From the NCBI GenBank assembly GCA_023091735.1, contig JALKBU010000026.1, forward strand, positions 62,001 to 126,000: a DNA stretch of 64,000 nt, written 5' to 3'. Source of the DNA: Trichomonas tenax. Its lineage: Eukaryota > Parabasalia > Trichomonadida > Trichomonadidae. Below the pieces are notes generated by a model. The model was not told where the DNA came from, made no database searches, and saw nothing but the letters and a program-made list of their open reading frames with translations. The translations under genes were made by a program, and so were the position numbers. Positions 1 through 11,000 of this stretch are shown here, in pieces (the stretch's first letter is position 1; every line of letters starts with the position of its first letter).

Positions 1-1
1 C

Positions 2-3000
2 GGACTTGCCCTGTTGTTTTGGGCAAAAGTTTGTGAAAATCAGCCTTTCATTCAAATCCCTCAAAAATCTGCAATTATTGATAAATACGAAGAAGGAGAG
101 TTCTCTATTCCAGAAACTGTCGACATTAACAAGCCAACATGCGTTTTTCCTGAAGCAGATAAAACAAAATTAAGCCCTCCTTATATTTCGAATTATATTC
201 CAATTCTCGAGAAGATTACAGGAAGTCAGCCAGAATTTTACACAGCTGTTGTTGGAAACATGATTGGATTGATTCAGAAGAATGCAGAGAATGAGCGTGT
301 TTGGGATTATCTCTTTATTTTCGTCAGATTTTTGCTTTTTGTTTATGACAGACAAGAACAATTCCCAGATCCACTTTACACTATTTTCAAGTCTTTCTTA
401 TTCTCATCCGGGTATTCTGCTTATTCTCCGGAGAATGGTTTTGATAGTGTCAACTTGTGCAGAACATTCCTTGTTAGAATTCTTCTGAAAACAGACTCAG
501 CAAGTTTGCAAACAGTAATGAACTCATTCCTTGAAAATCCAGTGATTCTTGGAGAACTCTTCGAAAGATTTATCATCGAAATTAAATTAGTAAGAAGTCT
601 GTTTTCAAAGGATAAGAAGCTGTTCTTGTATCTTGCAACAATTTCTAACACCATCATGAGAATCAATGATGACAGAATAAAGATTGCATTCCTTCGATTG
701 ATCAATGAACTTTTCAAAGAAGGAATAATGCAGAAATTTGCATTTGCTAACTCTGAATTCTCCAACTTTTATGTGAATCTCATTGGTTACCCATCAATGA
801 AGTCAAATGTTTTGCCAGTTGTTTACTCATTTTTGTCGAAGCAACCATCAACAGAATTCATCGTTTCAATTCGCACATTCTTAACGAAGAAATGCAGTGA
901 ATTCCCAGATAAATATGCTTTTGATGTTGTCAGGGAATTCATCGACTTCACGATGCAAGATCATGCAGTCCTCAAGAACTTATCTCCATTAGTTGATAGG
1001 ATCCTGCAAAGTTTCATCACAGGGCTTTCCAAGAATGAACAAATGTTCAACATTATCTCAATTGATGATGTTAACAGATATGTCGTATCTATAAGCATGG
1101 TTTTAGAACCTTCAGATGAATTAATGCTGATTTATCAACACATGCTTGAAAAGAGTACTCTTGATTCTGTTCTTTTTGAGAAACTCCAGAAATTGATTTT
1201 TGATCAGAAAGACAATGACAAAAAGATAGTTAAATATCCACTGATTTTCAAGATGCTTATCAATATCTTCTATCCATTATTCACAACAAAAGTTCTTGAT
1301 TACATTTCATCATTATGCAATTACTCAGATTTGAACTGCGTTGCTGCTCACAGAGCTGATGTCAATCTTTATTTAACCCAGAAGTTACTTGAAGAACGAA
1401 ATGGAAAAACAATTGATGATACATTAGTTGACCAAATCTTATCATTACTGTTCAAAATTGGATCTGTAATTTCTTCTCCAATCATCGTCAATAAGTTTAT
1501 TTCTCTGTTTTGTTCGCAGAATGGAGTTTTATCAAAGTATTATGATAAATATCTTCAAGTTTTATCAGATTGGCTTCAGAACAATTTAGTTGTTCCAAAA
1601 GAAACAATTCCTCTTGAACCATTGTTTGCCATTGAAGTTAAGACAAATGGAACATTTAATCCGAATGAAGGATTCACATTTACAAGCTGGGTTTATATTG
1701 ATTTAGTTGCGTTTTCGAGATTATTTGAAATATTTGAAGAGAAATCATCAATCATTGCTTTCAATATCAAGAACAACAAACTTATTTGGGATAAAGTTAC
1801 TTTGGTTGAAAATCTTCCAATGAAAAAATGGCTCTTTGTTGGATTAACATTCAAATCTGGAACACTTGATGTTTTCTTTGATGGCCAAAGTATTGCAAAG
1901 ATTGATGCAATTCTTAATCCAATCAACTCAAAGAATTTGATCCTCAAGATTGGTGGAAGCCAGGCTAAATGTGGTGAAATTGGATCTCATGGTTTGTTTA
2001 ATGCTTTGTCATCCAGTCAAATCAAGTCAATATTCCAACTCGGACCAAGAAACAATGATGCTCCAGGAATTTCAAATATTTTCTATAAAAATGCAGCAGA
2101 AATCACTGAGTTGTGTTCATTGACAACAAAGACTGTTTCTCAACTGAATTTTGCCGAAACAATAATTAGAATTTGCAAATTAGATGTTTTGCTTCCACTT
2201 TTTGCACAACTTGATCTTAAAGATGCAAATAGAAATAATTCAGACAGATTATCAACAGTTTTGAATCTTATCAAGAACACAATTACATCAAATGAAGAAC
2301 AAGAAAAGAACTTCCATCAAGAAAATGGATTCCATATTATTTCGCATCTTCTTCTTTCATCAAAATATAGTGGATTCGATTATGATACATATATATTATT
2401 CTACAATGTTTTCATTGATTTATCGAATGAAAACTTGAGAATTGACATTTTGCATCATATTCTTTTGAACTTCGAGTTATGGATGAGTGGAGATCCATCA
2501 CAATTCTTGAAGATTTCTTCACATTGGAAATCCACATTATTCCCAATCGCGGGTCCAACAATTATTACATTCCTTTCATGTTCGACATTATTGAACTGCA
2601 TGAGAATCTATTGTTGGTATCTTCCACTTGAAACACAGCTTATTAGAGGTGATATTGAGCGCAAATCTGAAATGAAGACAATCACCTCAATTAGGCACAA
2701 TATTATGAGTATTATCTCAGAAAATTACATGCAACATTTGAATGTCTCAGACTTCAAATTGTTGCTCAGTCAGTGCATGTCATGCATTGACCATAATCAA
2801 GTTTATGATTTACTATTACTTCTCAACAATTTCTCAGCTCAATCGACAATGGCTGCTTCATTCTTCGATTCTCCGACAGCTTTCTGCGGTTTGCATTCTC
2901 TTTTAATGAACACAGATGAATTCGTTTCAACTGCTGCTTTAAAGTTGATCGTTCAAATCCATCATTCAGGAATCATCAAAAGTTGCAGTGTTCAAGAACA

Positions 3001-6000
3001 TTTGGAAATGATTTTCCATGAGTTAAAGAAAGGTTATCTCACACAAGGAATGCTCATGAAAATTTCAATCATAACACAACCAAATGCTCCAGAATTATTC
3101 AACATTTGCTGCTACATTGCAAACAGAATTGGTGCTGAAGAGAATATGCGTATGTTATTAGAACGTCTTGAACCAGATCCAGATTTTTGCATCCCAAGAA
3201 ATTGGTGTGTTTGGGCAATTGTTGCTGCAATTAATTCAAGTGATGAACTTATGCATATGATTTTAGAGTTCATTTCATTATGTTCTGCAAAAGAATGGTT
3301 GAGTATCTTTTCTATCATTGAACATGTTTGTCGTGCATTTGACAAACCAAATGAAGATGTCAAAGCAGTATTCTTGAATATCATTCTTAGCTTAGTTCTT
3401 TCAGGAAGAGTCAAACTTCGAACAACAGATTGTGAAATTTTGTTTATGATGATTTCTACATTTTTGTTCTTCAGAGATTCTCAGACACACAATCCAATCC
3501 TTGTTGAATTGCTTCGTCGTGAAGGAATTGATGTTCCAATACCACCAAAGATAACACCACAGCTTCGTGAAGTCTCAACTGTTATGCAATGGTATTCATT
3601 CGAAGAACAAGGAATCTGGGTTGCAGGAATGGACAGAGTTGAAGGAGAACAAGAAGCTGTGGATATCGAGAAAATCGTTTTCGACACAAGAGTTCCATCT
3701 CTTCAGTATTCAGTTGGTTTAAGAATCAATATTGATAGTGATTGGATTGATCATGAAATTGCTTCAAAGACACTTCGTATTCAAGCTGCGACAAAGCTTC
3801 CACAATTTGTTGATTTTTGCTTCTTAGTTTGCGGTTTCTTAGTGAGAACAAATCATCCACAGAAAGAGTTTATCGAAGCATTTGCTGATACAACTTCAAT
3901 TTATAAAGATTTTGCACTCGGAAAACGTTGTCCAATAGAAATCAGAAATTCACTTTTCTATCATGAAGTCTGCGATAACACAGCTCGTTTAATTGATGGC
4001 TTAAGAAGTATCGGAGCAGAAGCATATAGGAAAGCAACATATATATTCGCAATCAAACTGTGTGATCTTGAAGAATTTTCAAGTTCCAATGCATTCGAAA
4101 CTCAAGAACGCATCAAAGAAGAAATCGAAGAAGGTTCTCAGTCGTGGCGTGTTAAATGGTCTCATATGACAATAGAAAACGCTCCATGGGATTCTCGTTC
4201 AAAGTCTAATGTTGAAAAGCATTACAAACTTGCACCAATCATTTGCGGAAACAATTGCCAAGTTTTGCTTAAACGCAACAAACATTTCGATATTCACAAA
4301 CTTGCTTCAGAACTTCGTGACACAGGTGCTGTTTTCGAGCTGGCTCCAAAGGTTAAACACAAGGATAGAATTCTACATCCACTTGATATTGTCGAAAACG
4401 AGAAAACAGTTGATAATGACAACAAATCTGAATTCCATGTTATATTCAGCACTGAATGCGAACTTGTTACTATCAAAGGTGAAAAGACCGGATTCTTTGA
4501 AATGCTCGAAGATCTCCTTCGTATCAGAATCGACAAGAAACGTTCCATTTTGATAAAGATCAATGACATTGAAAAGATATTACTTCGTCGTAAGATTCAT
4601 CGTCCAACAGCTGTCGAAATCTTCACATATAATGGCCAAACATATTTCGTTAACTTCACTAATTTTACAGGTCTTGGTATCATCAAAGAACTTCGTCGTC
4701 AATATTCATCACTTTCAACAAAGACTCAAGCAACAGATAACTATGCTGAATACTTCCAGAGCTTCGGATTTACAGATAAATGGATTAATGGTGAAATCAG
4801 CAACTTTGAGTATTTAATGCTTCTTAACATCTACAGTGGACGCTCTTTCAATGATAGTGCTCAATATCCATTCCTTCCATGGGTTATCAAAGACTATTTA
4901 ACAGACAAAATCGATCTCAATGATCCGAATTTCTATCGTGATTTAACGCGTCCAATTGGTGCTCTTGGAGAAGATCGTTTGCAAGATTTGAAGAGCAGAC
5001 TCAAAGATTTGATTCAATTTGGTGTTCCAACTTTCTTATATTCATCTTATTATATCACACCTCTTAGTTTATATTTATACTTAATGAGAATGGAACCATT
5101 CACATCATTACACATTGAAATCCAGAGTGGTCGTTTCGATAATGCTGCAAGACTTTTCTTGAGTATTGCCGGTGCTTACAAGAGTGTCAATACACAGATG
5201 AATGATTACAGAGAGTTAGTTCCTGAGTTCTATTGCATGCCTGAATTCCTCATGAATATTGATAATTTCGATCTTGGAAAAACTGACGGTCAGAAGGTAA
5301 ACGACGTTATTCTTCCTCCTTGGTCAAAGAACGCAATTGATTTCGTTTACAAGATGCGAAAATTCCTCGAGAGTGATATTGTTTCCTCAACGCTTTCGGA
5401 CTGGATCGATCTCATTTGGGGCTACAAGCAACGTGGAGAAATGGCCGCAAAATATGATAACATCTTCAAGCACGAGATGTATGATACAATTTGGAAGCAA
5501 GAAGCATCACAGAAGAATGAAAATTCACTTCGCATAAATGAAATCGAATCAATGATAAATCTTGTTGGCCAAATTCCACCACAGCTCTTTAATGATGCTC
5601 ACGTTAAGAAGACAATCAACAAACACCCAACATCATGCATTTCTCGCTTCATCCAAAAGAACTTAGTTTTGTATCCTGCATCATTCTGCAGTGTTGAAGA
5701 ATTAGAAAGAGGAAAAGTCACTCTTGATATTCTTGCTGCAAATATGCTTACAAAAGTCAATATAACAATGCAGAATTATGATACGCAGTTCGAGTTTATC
5801 CCGAATTCCACCAAAGGATTTATTCCTTTGGATATTTGCGAATGTGTTAGTTTGGGATCAAAGCTTTATGTTGGCATTGGTAACGCTCGTTATGATATCA
5901 TCGCTTTCTTGGCAACAACAGGTGCATGCGAGATTCTTCCACGTCCACGTCAACTTGTTTCCTCAATTTCTGCATCAAAGGGATATCTCGCTGTTGCAAG

Positions 6001-6583
6001 TGAAGACGCTCGTGTCCACATTTATAAGAAGCAGAATTTAAAGGCAGAAATATCATCTATTCCAAGCTACAGAAGCAGCATAAACTGTGTTTGCATTTCT
6101 GATGAATTCCACACTGTTATTTGTGGTACATCGGACAATGCTCTCTTATTCACATCACTTGCAACATACGAAACATATCGTGTTGTTGAAATTGAAACAA
6201 CTCCACGCCACATCTTAGTTACAAATGGATGGGGCTTCGTTTGTGTTTACGGTGATATTATTATCGATGGCATTCGCAAGCATTACATTGACATTTTCAA
6301 CATTAACGGTCTTCCAATCAGACACATCAATGTTGATTTTGATATTTCATATTGGTCTTCATTCAAGAGCCAGAAGTCATTTGATTTCATTATCGTTGGT
6401 TCATCAGACGGCCATGTCTTCATTTTCGAGGCTTACTTCGGCGGAATTGGATTCCCTGTTATTGATGCAGGTGAAGATATCAAATGTGTCCAATTCTTAC
6501 CTCTTTCTTCAGTCGTAATCGCAGTTACTTCCAATAGAATTATTATCGCTCCATTTGTTGTTGATGAAAACAAACTTGAATAA
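2..6583 (+). CDS. BEACH-WD40 protein (5' end outside window)
   Basis: Large scaffold of the BEACH family (LYST/neurobeachin/LRBA-like), which acts in vesicle and lysosome trafficking on the cytosolic face of membranes. The frame is open to the window edge and no ATG fits, so the start lies upstream. At least 2,190 residues are present. A long helical N-terminal half leads to a concanavalin/LamG-like segment (about 1650-2060; GFTFTSWVYID, DVFFDGQSIAKI). A PH-BEACH domain follows at about 4235-4640, then the BEACH domain at about 4770-5560 with the family signatures GRSFNDSAQYPFLPWV, DLTRPIGA, MRMEPFTSLHIE and ELVPEFYCMPEFL. A WD40 propeller runs from about 5820 to the end. This is the canonical domain order. 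The stop TAA is part of TAAATA, a typical trichomonad stop/poly(A) overlap. Which BEACH paralogue it is cannot be told. Confidence 0.93.
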   Translation, partial: GLALLFWAKVCENQPFIQIPQKSAIIDKYEEGEFSIPETVDINKPTCVFPEADKTKLSPPYISNYIPILEKITGSQPEFYTAVVGNMIGLIQKNAENERVWDYLFIFVRFLLFVYDRQEQFPDPLYTIFKSFLFSSGYSAYSPENGFDSVNLCRTFLVRILLKTDSASLQTVMNSFLENPVILGELFERFIIEIKLVRSLFSKDKKLFLYLATISNTIMRINDDRIKIAFLRLINELFKEGIMQKFAFANSEFSNFYVNLIGYPSMKSNVLPVVYSFLSKQPSTEFIVSIRTFLTKKCSEFPDKYAFDVVREFIDFTMQDHAVLKNLSPLVDRILQSFITGLSKNEQMFNIISIDDVNRYVVSISMVLEPSDELMLIYQHMLEKSTLDSVLFEKLQKLIFDQKDNDKKIVKYPLIFKMLINIFYPLFTTKVLDYISSLCNYSDLNCVAAHRADVNLYLTQKLLEERNGKTIDDTLVDQILSLLFKIGSVISSPIIVNKFISLFCSQNGVLSKYYDKYLQVLSDWLQNNLVVPKETIPLEPLFAIEVKTNGTFNPNEGFTFTSWVYIDLVAFSRLFEIFEEKSSIIAFNIKNNKLIWDKVTLVENLPMKKWLFVGLTFKSGTLDVFFDGQSIAKIDAILNPINSKNLILKIGGSQAKCGEIGSHGLFNALSSSQIKSIFQLGPRNNDAPGISNIFYKNAAEITELCSLTTKTVSQLNFAETIIRICKLDVLLPLFAQLDLKDANRNNSDRLSTVLNLIKNTITSNEEQEKNFHQENGFHIISHLLLSSKYSGFDYDTYILFYNVFIDLSNENLRIDILHHILLNFELWMSGDPSQFLKISSHWKSTLFPIAGPTIITFLSCSTLLNCMRIYCWYLPLETQLIRGDIERKSEMKTITSIRHNIMSIISENYMQHLNVSDFKLLLSQCMSCIDHNQVYDLLLLLNNFSAQSTMAASFFDSPTAFCGLHSLLMNTDEFVSTAALKLIVQIHHSGIIKSCSVQEHLEMIFHELKKGYLTQGMLMKISIITQPNAPELFNICCYIANRIGAEENMRMLLERLEPDPDFCIPRNWCVWAIVAAINSSDELMHMILEFISLCSAKEWLSIFSIIEHVCRAFDKPNEDVKAVFLNIILSLVLSGRVKLRTTDCEILFMMISTFLFFRDSQTHNPILVELLRREGIDVPIPPKITPQLREVSTVMQWYSFEEQGIWVAGMDRVEGEQEAVDIEKIVFDTRVPSLQYSVGLRINIDSDWIDHEIASKTLRIQAATKLPQFVDFCFLVCGFLVRTNHPQKEFIEAFADTTSIYKDFALGKRCPIEIRNSLFYHEVCDNTARLIDGLRSIGAEAYRKATYIFAIKLCDLEEFSSSNAFETQERIKEEIEEGSQSWRVKWSHMTIENAPWDSRSKSNVEKHYKLAPIICGNNCQVLLKRNKHFDIHKLASELRDTGAVFELAPKVKHKDRILHPLDIVENEKTVDNDNKSEFHVIFSTECELVTIKGEKTGFFEMLEDLLRIRIDKKRSILIKINDIEKILLRRKIHRPTAVEIFTYNGQTYFVNFTNFTGLGIIKELRRQYSSLSTKTQATDNYAEYFQSFGFTDKWINGEISNFEYLMLLNIYSGRSFNDSAQYPFLPWVIKDYLTDKIDLNDPNFYRDLTRPIGALGEDRLQDLKSRLKDLIQFGVPTFLYSSYYITPLSLYLYLMRMEPFTSLHIEIQSGRFDNAARLFLSIAGAYKSVNTQMNDYRELVPEFYCMPEFLMNIDNFDLGKTDGQKVNDVILPPWSKNAIDFVYKMRKFLESDIVSSTLSDWIDLIWGYKQRGEMAAKYDNIFKHEMYDTIWKQEASQKNENSLRINEIESMINLVGQIPPQLFNDAHVKKTINKHPTSCISRFIQKNLVLYPASFCSVEELERGKVTLDILAANMLTKVNITMQNYDTQFEFIPNSTKGFIPLDICECVSLGSKLYVGIGNARYDIIAFLATTGACEILPRPRQLVSSISASKGYLAVASEDARVHIYKKQNLKAEISSIPSYRSSINCVCISDEFHTVICGTSDNALLFTSLATYETYRVVEIETTPRHILVTNGWGFVCVYGDIIIDGIRKHYIDIFNINGLPIRHINVDFDISYWSSFKSQKSFDFIIVGSSDGHVFIFEAYFGGIGFPVIDAGEDIKCVQFLPLSSVVIAVTSNRIIIAPFVVDENKLE

Positions 6584-6710
6584 ATATTTATTACTATTTC
6601 TTTCTAAATAAGAAATCAATTTCGAATCTGCCAAAAATATTACATTATTTAAGGCGTTGACAAGTTCGTAAAACGTAGTAAAATTTTGAAATTGACCAAA
6701 TATAATAATC

Positions 6711-7551
6711 TAAACTGATGTGCGAAAAATGATACTATCTGAAATTGAGAGAACCCATTGAAAAATTAAGTGAGATGTTTAGAAATTATTTGGTCATCCA
6801 ATATCATTTTTCGCACATTTTAATTTTGAGCCTCGTGTGTTGGAAGGAAAAATCGCGAACAAGATTGGCGATCAACATAAAACTATGATCCATATCTCTG
6901 TACACGAAAGAATGAAAAATACTTAAAATTCAGAGAATATCAGATCTGAAATATCAAGATTAAGATATTGGAATCATCATTAATGAGATAAGTAATGTAG
7001 AAAATTAGTGAGAATGCTCTCTTTAGGCTACAAATCATTAAGTATTCTTTGGAATATCATCAAAAGTAAACAAAATGAATAATTCATCCTTTGCACTCTA
7101 GAGGCATAAACTGTAAATGAATCCGAAGCAATAAATTTCAATATTCAGATTTTGAAAGTTTTAAATTGAACAGCAATTCTTTGAGAAAATATCAATAAAA
7201 CTGTAGAAAGTATATGGAGATGGTATTCAAGCAATTTTAGCGTTTTTTTTGATGAATTTTTTAATAACCTACAATTTCAAAATTTTCGGCCGAATTTTTA
7301 ATTTGTATCATTTGTAAGTCTTAGAGCTTGAGATTTGAAGTCAAATTTCGTATAATTTAAATACAATATGGAAAATATTCCGAATAATATCAGTGGTAAT
7401 GAAATGGTGTATTGAATATTGATACCCATTTATAGCTGAAGGTATCAAAGACTCGTTTTACACAATTTTGGTGCAAGAATCAAAACTCTCCATTTGGATT
7501 TGTAAACATCTCAAAAAATTGTGTTAGTATCATTTTTCGCACATCAGTTTA
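6711..7551. mobile_element. MITE-like element with 27-bp terminal inverted repeats
   Basis: An 841-bp segment is bounded by perfect 27-bp inverted repeats, 6711-6737 and 7525-7551. The left arm begins TAAACTGATGTGCG and the right arm is its exact reverse complement. If the outer TA is a target duplication, the repeats proper are about 25 bp, as for Tc1/mariner-like elements. A third, partial inverted copy of the arm core (TATCATTTTTCGCACA) sits inside at 6803-6818. No ORF of transposase size lies within, so the element is non-autonomous. The superfamily is inferred only from the TA flank. Confidence 0.72.
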
Positions 7552-7776
7552 TAGGTATATATTATTTTTATTTTTGTTTATCTTAACGAGGGAAAGATTA
7601 GAATGTGTATGTAGATATCATGCTCAAAATCACACACGCCTTTATCGATTTAGATATTGTTCAAAATATCAAAAATATTGTGTGCAAATTGAGACGAAGT
7701 CTTTGCCGTCAAAATCTGAAAAGTATTTGGTGCGGCTGGGAGGGTTGGTCAACTTTTTTTCGAAAAATAATTTTAA

Positions 7777-8058
7777 AGTGAAAGCGATTTTTACATAATC
7801 CATACATCATTATCGCATGATAATTTCTCCAATAGGTTTGTTCAAATGACTCACACAAGGTCTGGCTATGAAAATGTTGGTATGAATGTACGTAGTGATT
7901 TTCCAGTCGAGATGATGGTAGATCAATGGATTAATTCCATAGGACATAGAAAAAATATGTTAAGTGATTCCACACATTATGGCTGTGCTTTTGTCATAGA
8001 TCATATTAAATTCTATGGTATCCAATTGTTCGCGAACTTCAAGTCCACCAAGGAATAA
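7777..8058 (+). pseudogene. CAP/SCP-domain protein relic, 5'-truncated
   Basis: The frame opens after a TAA at 7774-7776 and encodes the C-terminal half of a CAP (SCP/PR-1/YkwD) domain. It reads SLSHDNFSNRF, then TRSGYENVG, then MVDQWINSIGHRKNML, then YGCAF. These match the family's conserved H..fsH, EN and W..S.GHR.N.L motifs. CAP proteins are secreted and occur as families in trichomonads. The first ATG (7846) lies inside the domain. The N-terminal helices and any signal peptide are missing and are not recoverable in the other frames upstream, so this is a relic rather than a gene. Confidence 0.7.
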
Positions 8059-8534
8059 CTCAGAGCAATTAGTTTCTAAGAAACGATAAAGAAGATCCAT
8101 CAAAAATTGGATTCAAAATAATAATTCTCCATTGATAAAGAATTGAATTCTGGTGTGCAATAACAAAATTGAAAATCAATTTCGTCACAAACATAAAATA
8201 ATCAAAAAAAAAGAAAATTAAAGTTCAATGCATTTCCAAAGAATTGTTAAATATTTAGTTAGAGTTTTTAACCTTATTTTTTGTTATTTTCCAAATCAAA
8301 ACAATAGATATTCAACAACTTGGAATAGACACAACTTTTATAGAAATATATAAATGCCTCATTAAAACTGAGTGCCTACAAGTTAAATATGGAGGAAATT
8401 AAGAAAAGTTATATAGTGGCTAAATATGATATAAAATATACTGAAAGAATTTAGTGTGAAGTTTATATCTTGGTAACGAATTAATTTTTTGGTAATGAGT
8501 TTTCTATAGAATTTTATAAAAGAAAAGTAAGATA
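8059..8534. other. AT-rich intergenic stretch, nothing recognised
   Basis: About 475 bp between two gene relics. I see only A/T runs, no long ORF, no inverted repeat of note and no promoter motif. Confidence 0.5.
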
Positions 8535-9398
8535 ATGGTTTTTATGCTTAAATTGGCCGCTTTGTGCAACTATTTTGATGAAGTAAGAACATCACAGACT
8601 AGGATAACACGGGGAGGACAACAATTAGTTAAAAACGTGGAATTTAAAGATATTAAAAATGGTGCTTTGTATATTTTTTCATCATTACAGTCAACAATAG
8701 TGGAGATAGAGGATGTCACATTCACAGATTGTTTCTGCTCTGGTGAGGGAGGGGCAATATACTTCTCATCAACAGGAACATCCACACAGAACAGAGTGTG
8801 CTCAACAAACTGCTACGCTGGGTCATCAAGTAACGGAGCACACTCTTACGTGTCCACAGCGCAGGTGTCGTCGCTGAAGAACCACATAATCGAATCGTCG
8901 ATCCTCTTGGCTGGAAAAGTGAAAAGCTATTACTCGTACGGACAGGAATACATACAAGTAGGTGACATAAAGACGAAAAGCGTAAACATGTCTCATGCAA
9001 GGTTGAACACATATGCAATGATGCAGATACATAGCGGTGCAACAAAAACTGAAATTTTGTACTCGCTATTCAAGAACTGCACAGCGTCGGGAAGCTACGG
9101 ATTATACATAGGAGGAATATCGGAGACATACATCGCCAGGTCTGAGTTCGTCGACATATCGTGTCAGACTTTCTTGATGCAACCGAACCAGAATTTCTTG
9201 TTGATAGAACACTGCTTGATAAAGAACATATTGAACTCACAGCTGTTCAGCACAAGGACAGTTCTAATAAAGTGCGTGTTACAGAACTATTCAAGCGGAA
9301 TAGGAACAACAACGACTTTCTTGATGGTGCAGAACCAGCCATACATGGCGCTAGATCACATACACAATACAACTGATCACAGGAATCTGGACAAATAA
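8535..9398 (+). pseudogene. Pmp-like beta-helix surface protein, copy 1 (truncated)
   Basis: A 287-residue ORF that looks like part of a right-handed beta-helix surface protein of the polymorphic-membrane-protein kind. It has alternating short hydrophobic strands, cysteines and the GGAIYF motif (in GEGGAIYFSS), followed by SNGAHSYV, HSGATKTEILYSLFKNC and NFLLIEHCLIKNI. The same succession recurs in the next copy at 9399-10325, so the assignment to one family rests on sequence seen here. The C-terminus diverges abruptly after about 9340 (HIHNTTDH) where copy 2 keeps going, so this copy appears truncated or frameshifted. The 5' end is more AT-rich than the rest. The ATG at 8535 is the first Met in frame, but no promoter motif or convincing signal peptide is seen. 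Confidence 0.55.
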
Positions 9399-10325
9399 GC
9401 AACTACTTCAAATTGGACATAACAAGCTTCGTGAAGTACTCGTGGTTGTATCCCAACGATTCGAGAATTTTGTTCAACAAAAATCACGACTACTACGTGC
9501 ACGACATAGTGTTCTCAGATTTAAGAAACAGAGCGATCGAATGCATATACGCATCGTCGTCAAGAAAGAATCATAATTGACACAGTATCTTTCGAGAGAT
9601 GCTTCACATCAGCAGAGAGAGGAGCAATATACTTCGGATCGAAGGGAAGCTGCATACAGACAAGATTTTCATCAGCAGGATTCTACGCAGGGCTATCAAG
9701 TAATGGAGCACACTCTTTCGTGTATATTGATGTTTCATCAGCTTACAAAAATTTCTTAAACATGTCTTCGATTTCGTTCGCAGGAAAGAACGGATACTCA
9801 TACGGACAGAAATACACATATGGAGACGTGAAATGATTACGCACTGATGTACATAGACAGCGGAGCGACAAAGACATATATTTTGTACTCGATATTCGAG
9901 AACTGTTCAACAAAGGGAAGCTACGGAGTATTCGCATCGAGAACAAGCCAGGTATACATAGGAAGATCAAAGTTCATGAACTTGTCATGCCCATCGGTTA
10001 TGATAGAGCCAAAAGCAACTTCTTGCTCCTTGAGCATTGCCTATTAAGCGATATAAGAAATTGCAGATTGTTCAGCGCGAGGACTGTGATGTACAGGTGC
10101 ACGCTTGGGAACATACCAAGTGGATGGGGAACAGTGACAACGTACATAATTGGCGAGGACGAGTTCATGCCGAACTACGTTGATTTCAACGGAGGTGAAA
10201 GAGAGACTGAGAATCAAGTTGTTGTGAAATTCGACGAGACAAAGTCGTACATGGACGGTGCGAAGAGCTACTACGGACGTGAACGCAACTGGATACGAGC
10301 TGTGTCATTCAGCTCCTACTTCTGA
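9399..10325 (+). pseudogene. Pmp-like surface protein, copy 2 (frameshifted)
   Basis: Tandem paralogue of the preceding copy, broken into at least three frames. One frame reads SNYFKLDITSFVKYSW onward to a TGA near 9578. A shifted frame carries FERCFTSAERGAIYF, LSSNGAHSFV and SYGQKYTYGDVK, ending at a TGA near 9834. A third has IDSGATKTYILYSIFENC. Another shift near 10000 gives NFLLLEHCLLSDI and runs to the stop at 10323-10325. Each block aligns in order with copy 1 (HSGATKTEILYSLFKNC, NFLLIEHCLIKNI). The GGAIYF Gly is Arg here (RGAIYF). The tail after 10140, with TTYIIGEDEFMPNYV and an Arg/Tyr-rich end, has no counterpart in copy 1 and probably shows the natural C-terminus. Confidence 0.6.
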
Positions 10326-11000
10326 ACCAGAGTCGATTGTATGCATACAATTGAAGATATTCAAACATACAATTGCGTTTTATCATGCGAAGAATTGTTC
10401 TACTCACGAGTTCCAAGATATATAACATTTGGTGCACTTTCTCTTGATTTATTCTAATTTTATTTTTTTTGTAAATTTGTTATTTTTTTCGAAAATGTAA
10501 TTCAAATCTAAGAAGATATGAAATTCAATTCACATTATTGTGGTCTTCTAACGCTTATACGGGGAACTACTCTATGTATGAGAAAATTTATGTCGATTTC
10601 GAAATAAGATTTATGCGAGTTTATGTTATCAAAGAAAATTATCTGCTGAAGGAATTTTGAATGCTGGTAATGAAATTGGTTGGAAATGAATTTAATTTTA
10701 AAATAAATACATGAAATCATTGCGGAGACGACAATATACATAGATGCATGCACATATTACATGTTTTTTAATGTGATACACCAACTTATACTCATAGCCT
10801 CCCAATAAAATTGCTGAAATTAGTGATTAATAAAAATAAAGTATTCAAAAATAAAAACGATTGAAAAATAATCAGCATCGTATATACTATTTTATTAATG
10901 TAAACAGTGTCAAATACATTGTGAAAAAACGTGACTTTTAACCTTATTCGCTTTTTAAAATATTTGAGAGTTAAAACACTTCTAAAAAAATCGTTATAAA
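10326..11000. other. Intergenic region before the Glu/Lys-rich giant gene
   Basis: AT-rich spacer. It holds a perfect 16-bp palindrome (ATTGTATGCATACAAT) just after the surface-protein relic, near 10337-10352. No M3 (Myb-type) element or TCAYW initiator is visible in the last 60 bp before the ATG at 11001; a GTGAC occurs at 10931 but is not followed by GTT. Confidence 0.45.

Noticed and set aside
7574..7798. 74-codon ORF upstream of the CAP relic, considered as its missing N-terminal half
   Set aside because: Starts on an alternative codon, shows no CAP motifs, and is in another frame.
10337..10352. 16-bp palindrome as an operator or element end
   Set aside because: Single occurrence in the window, no partner and no nearby gene start; left as a note in the intergenic entry.
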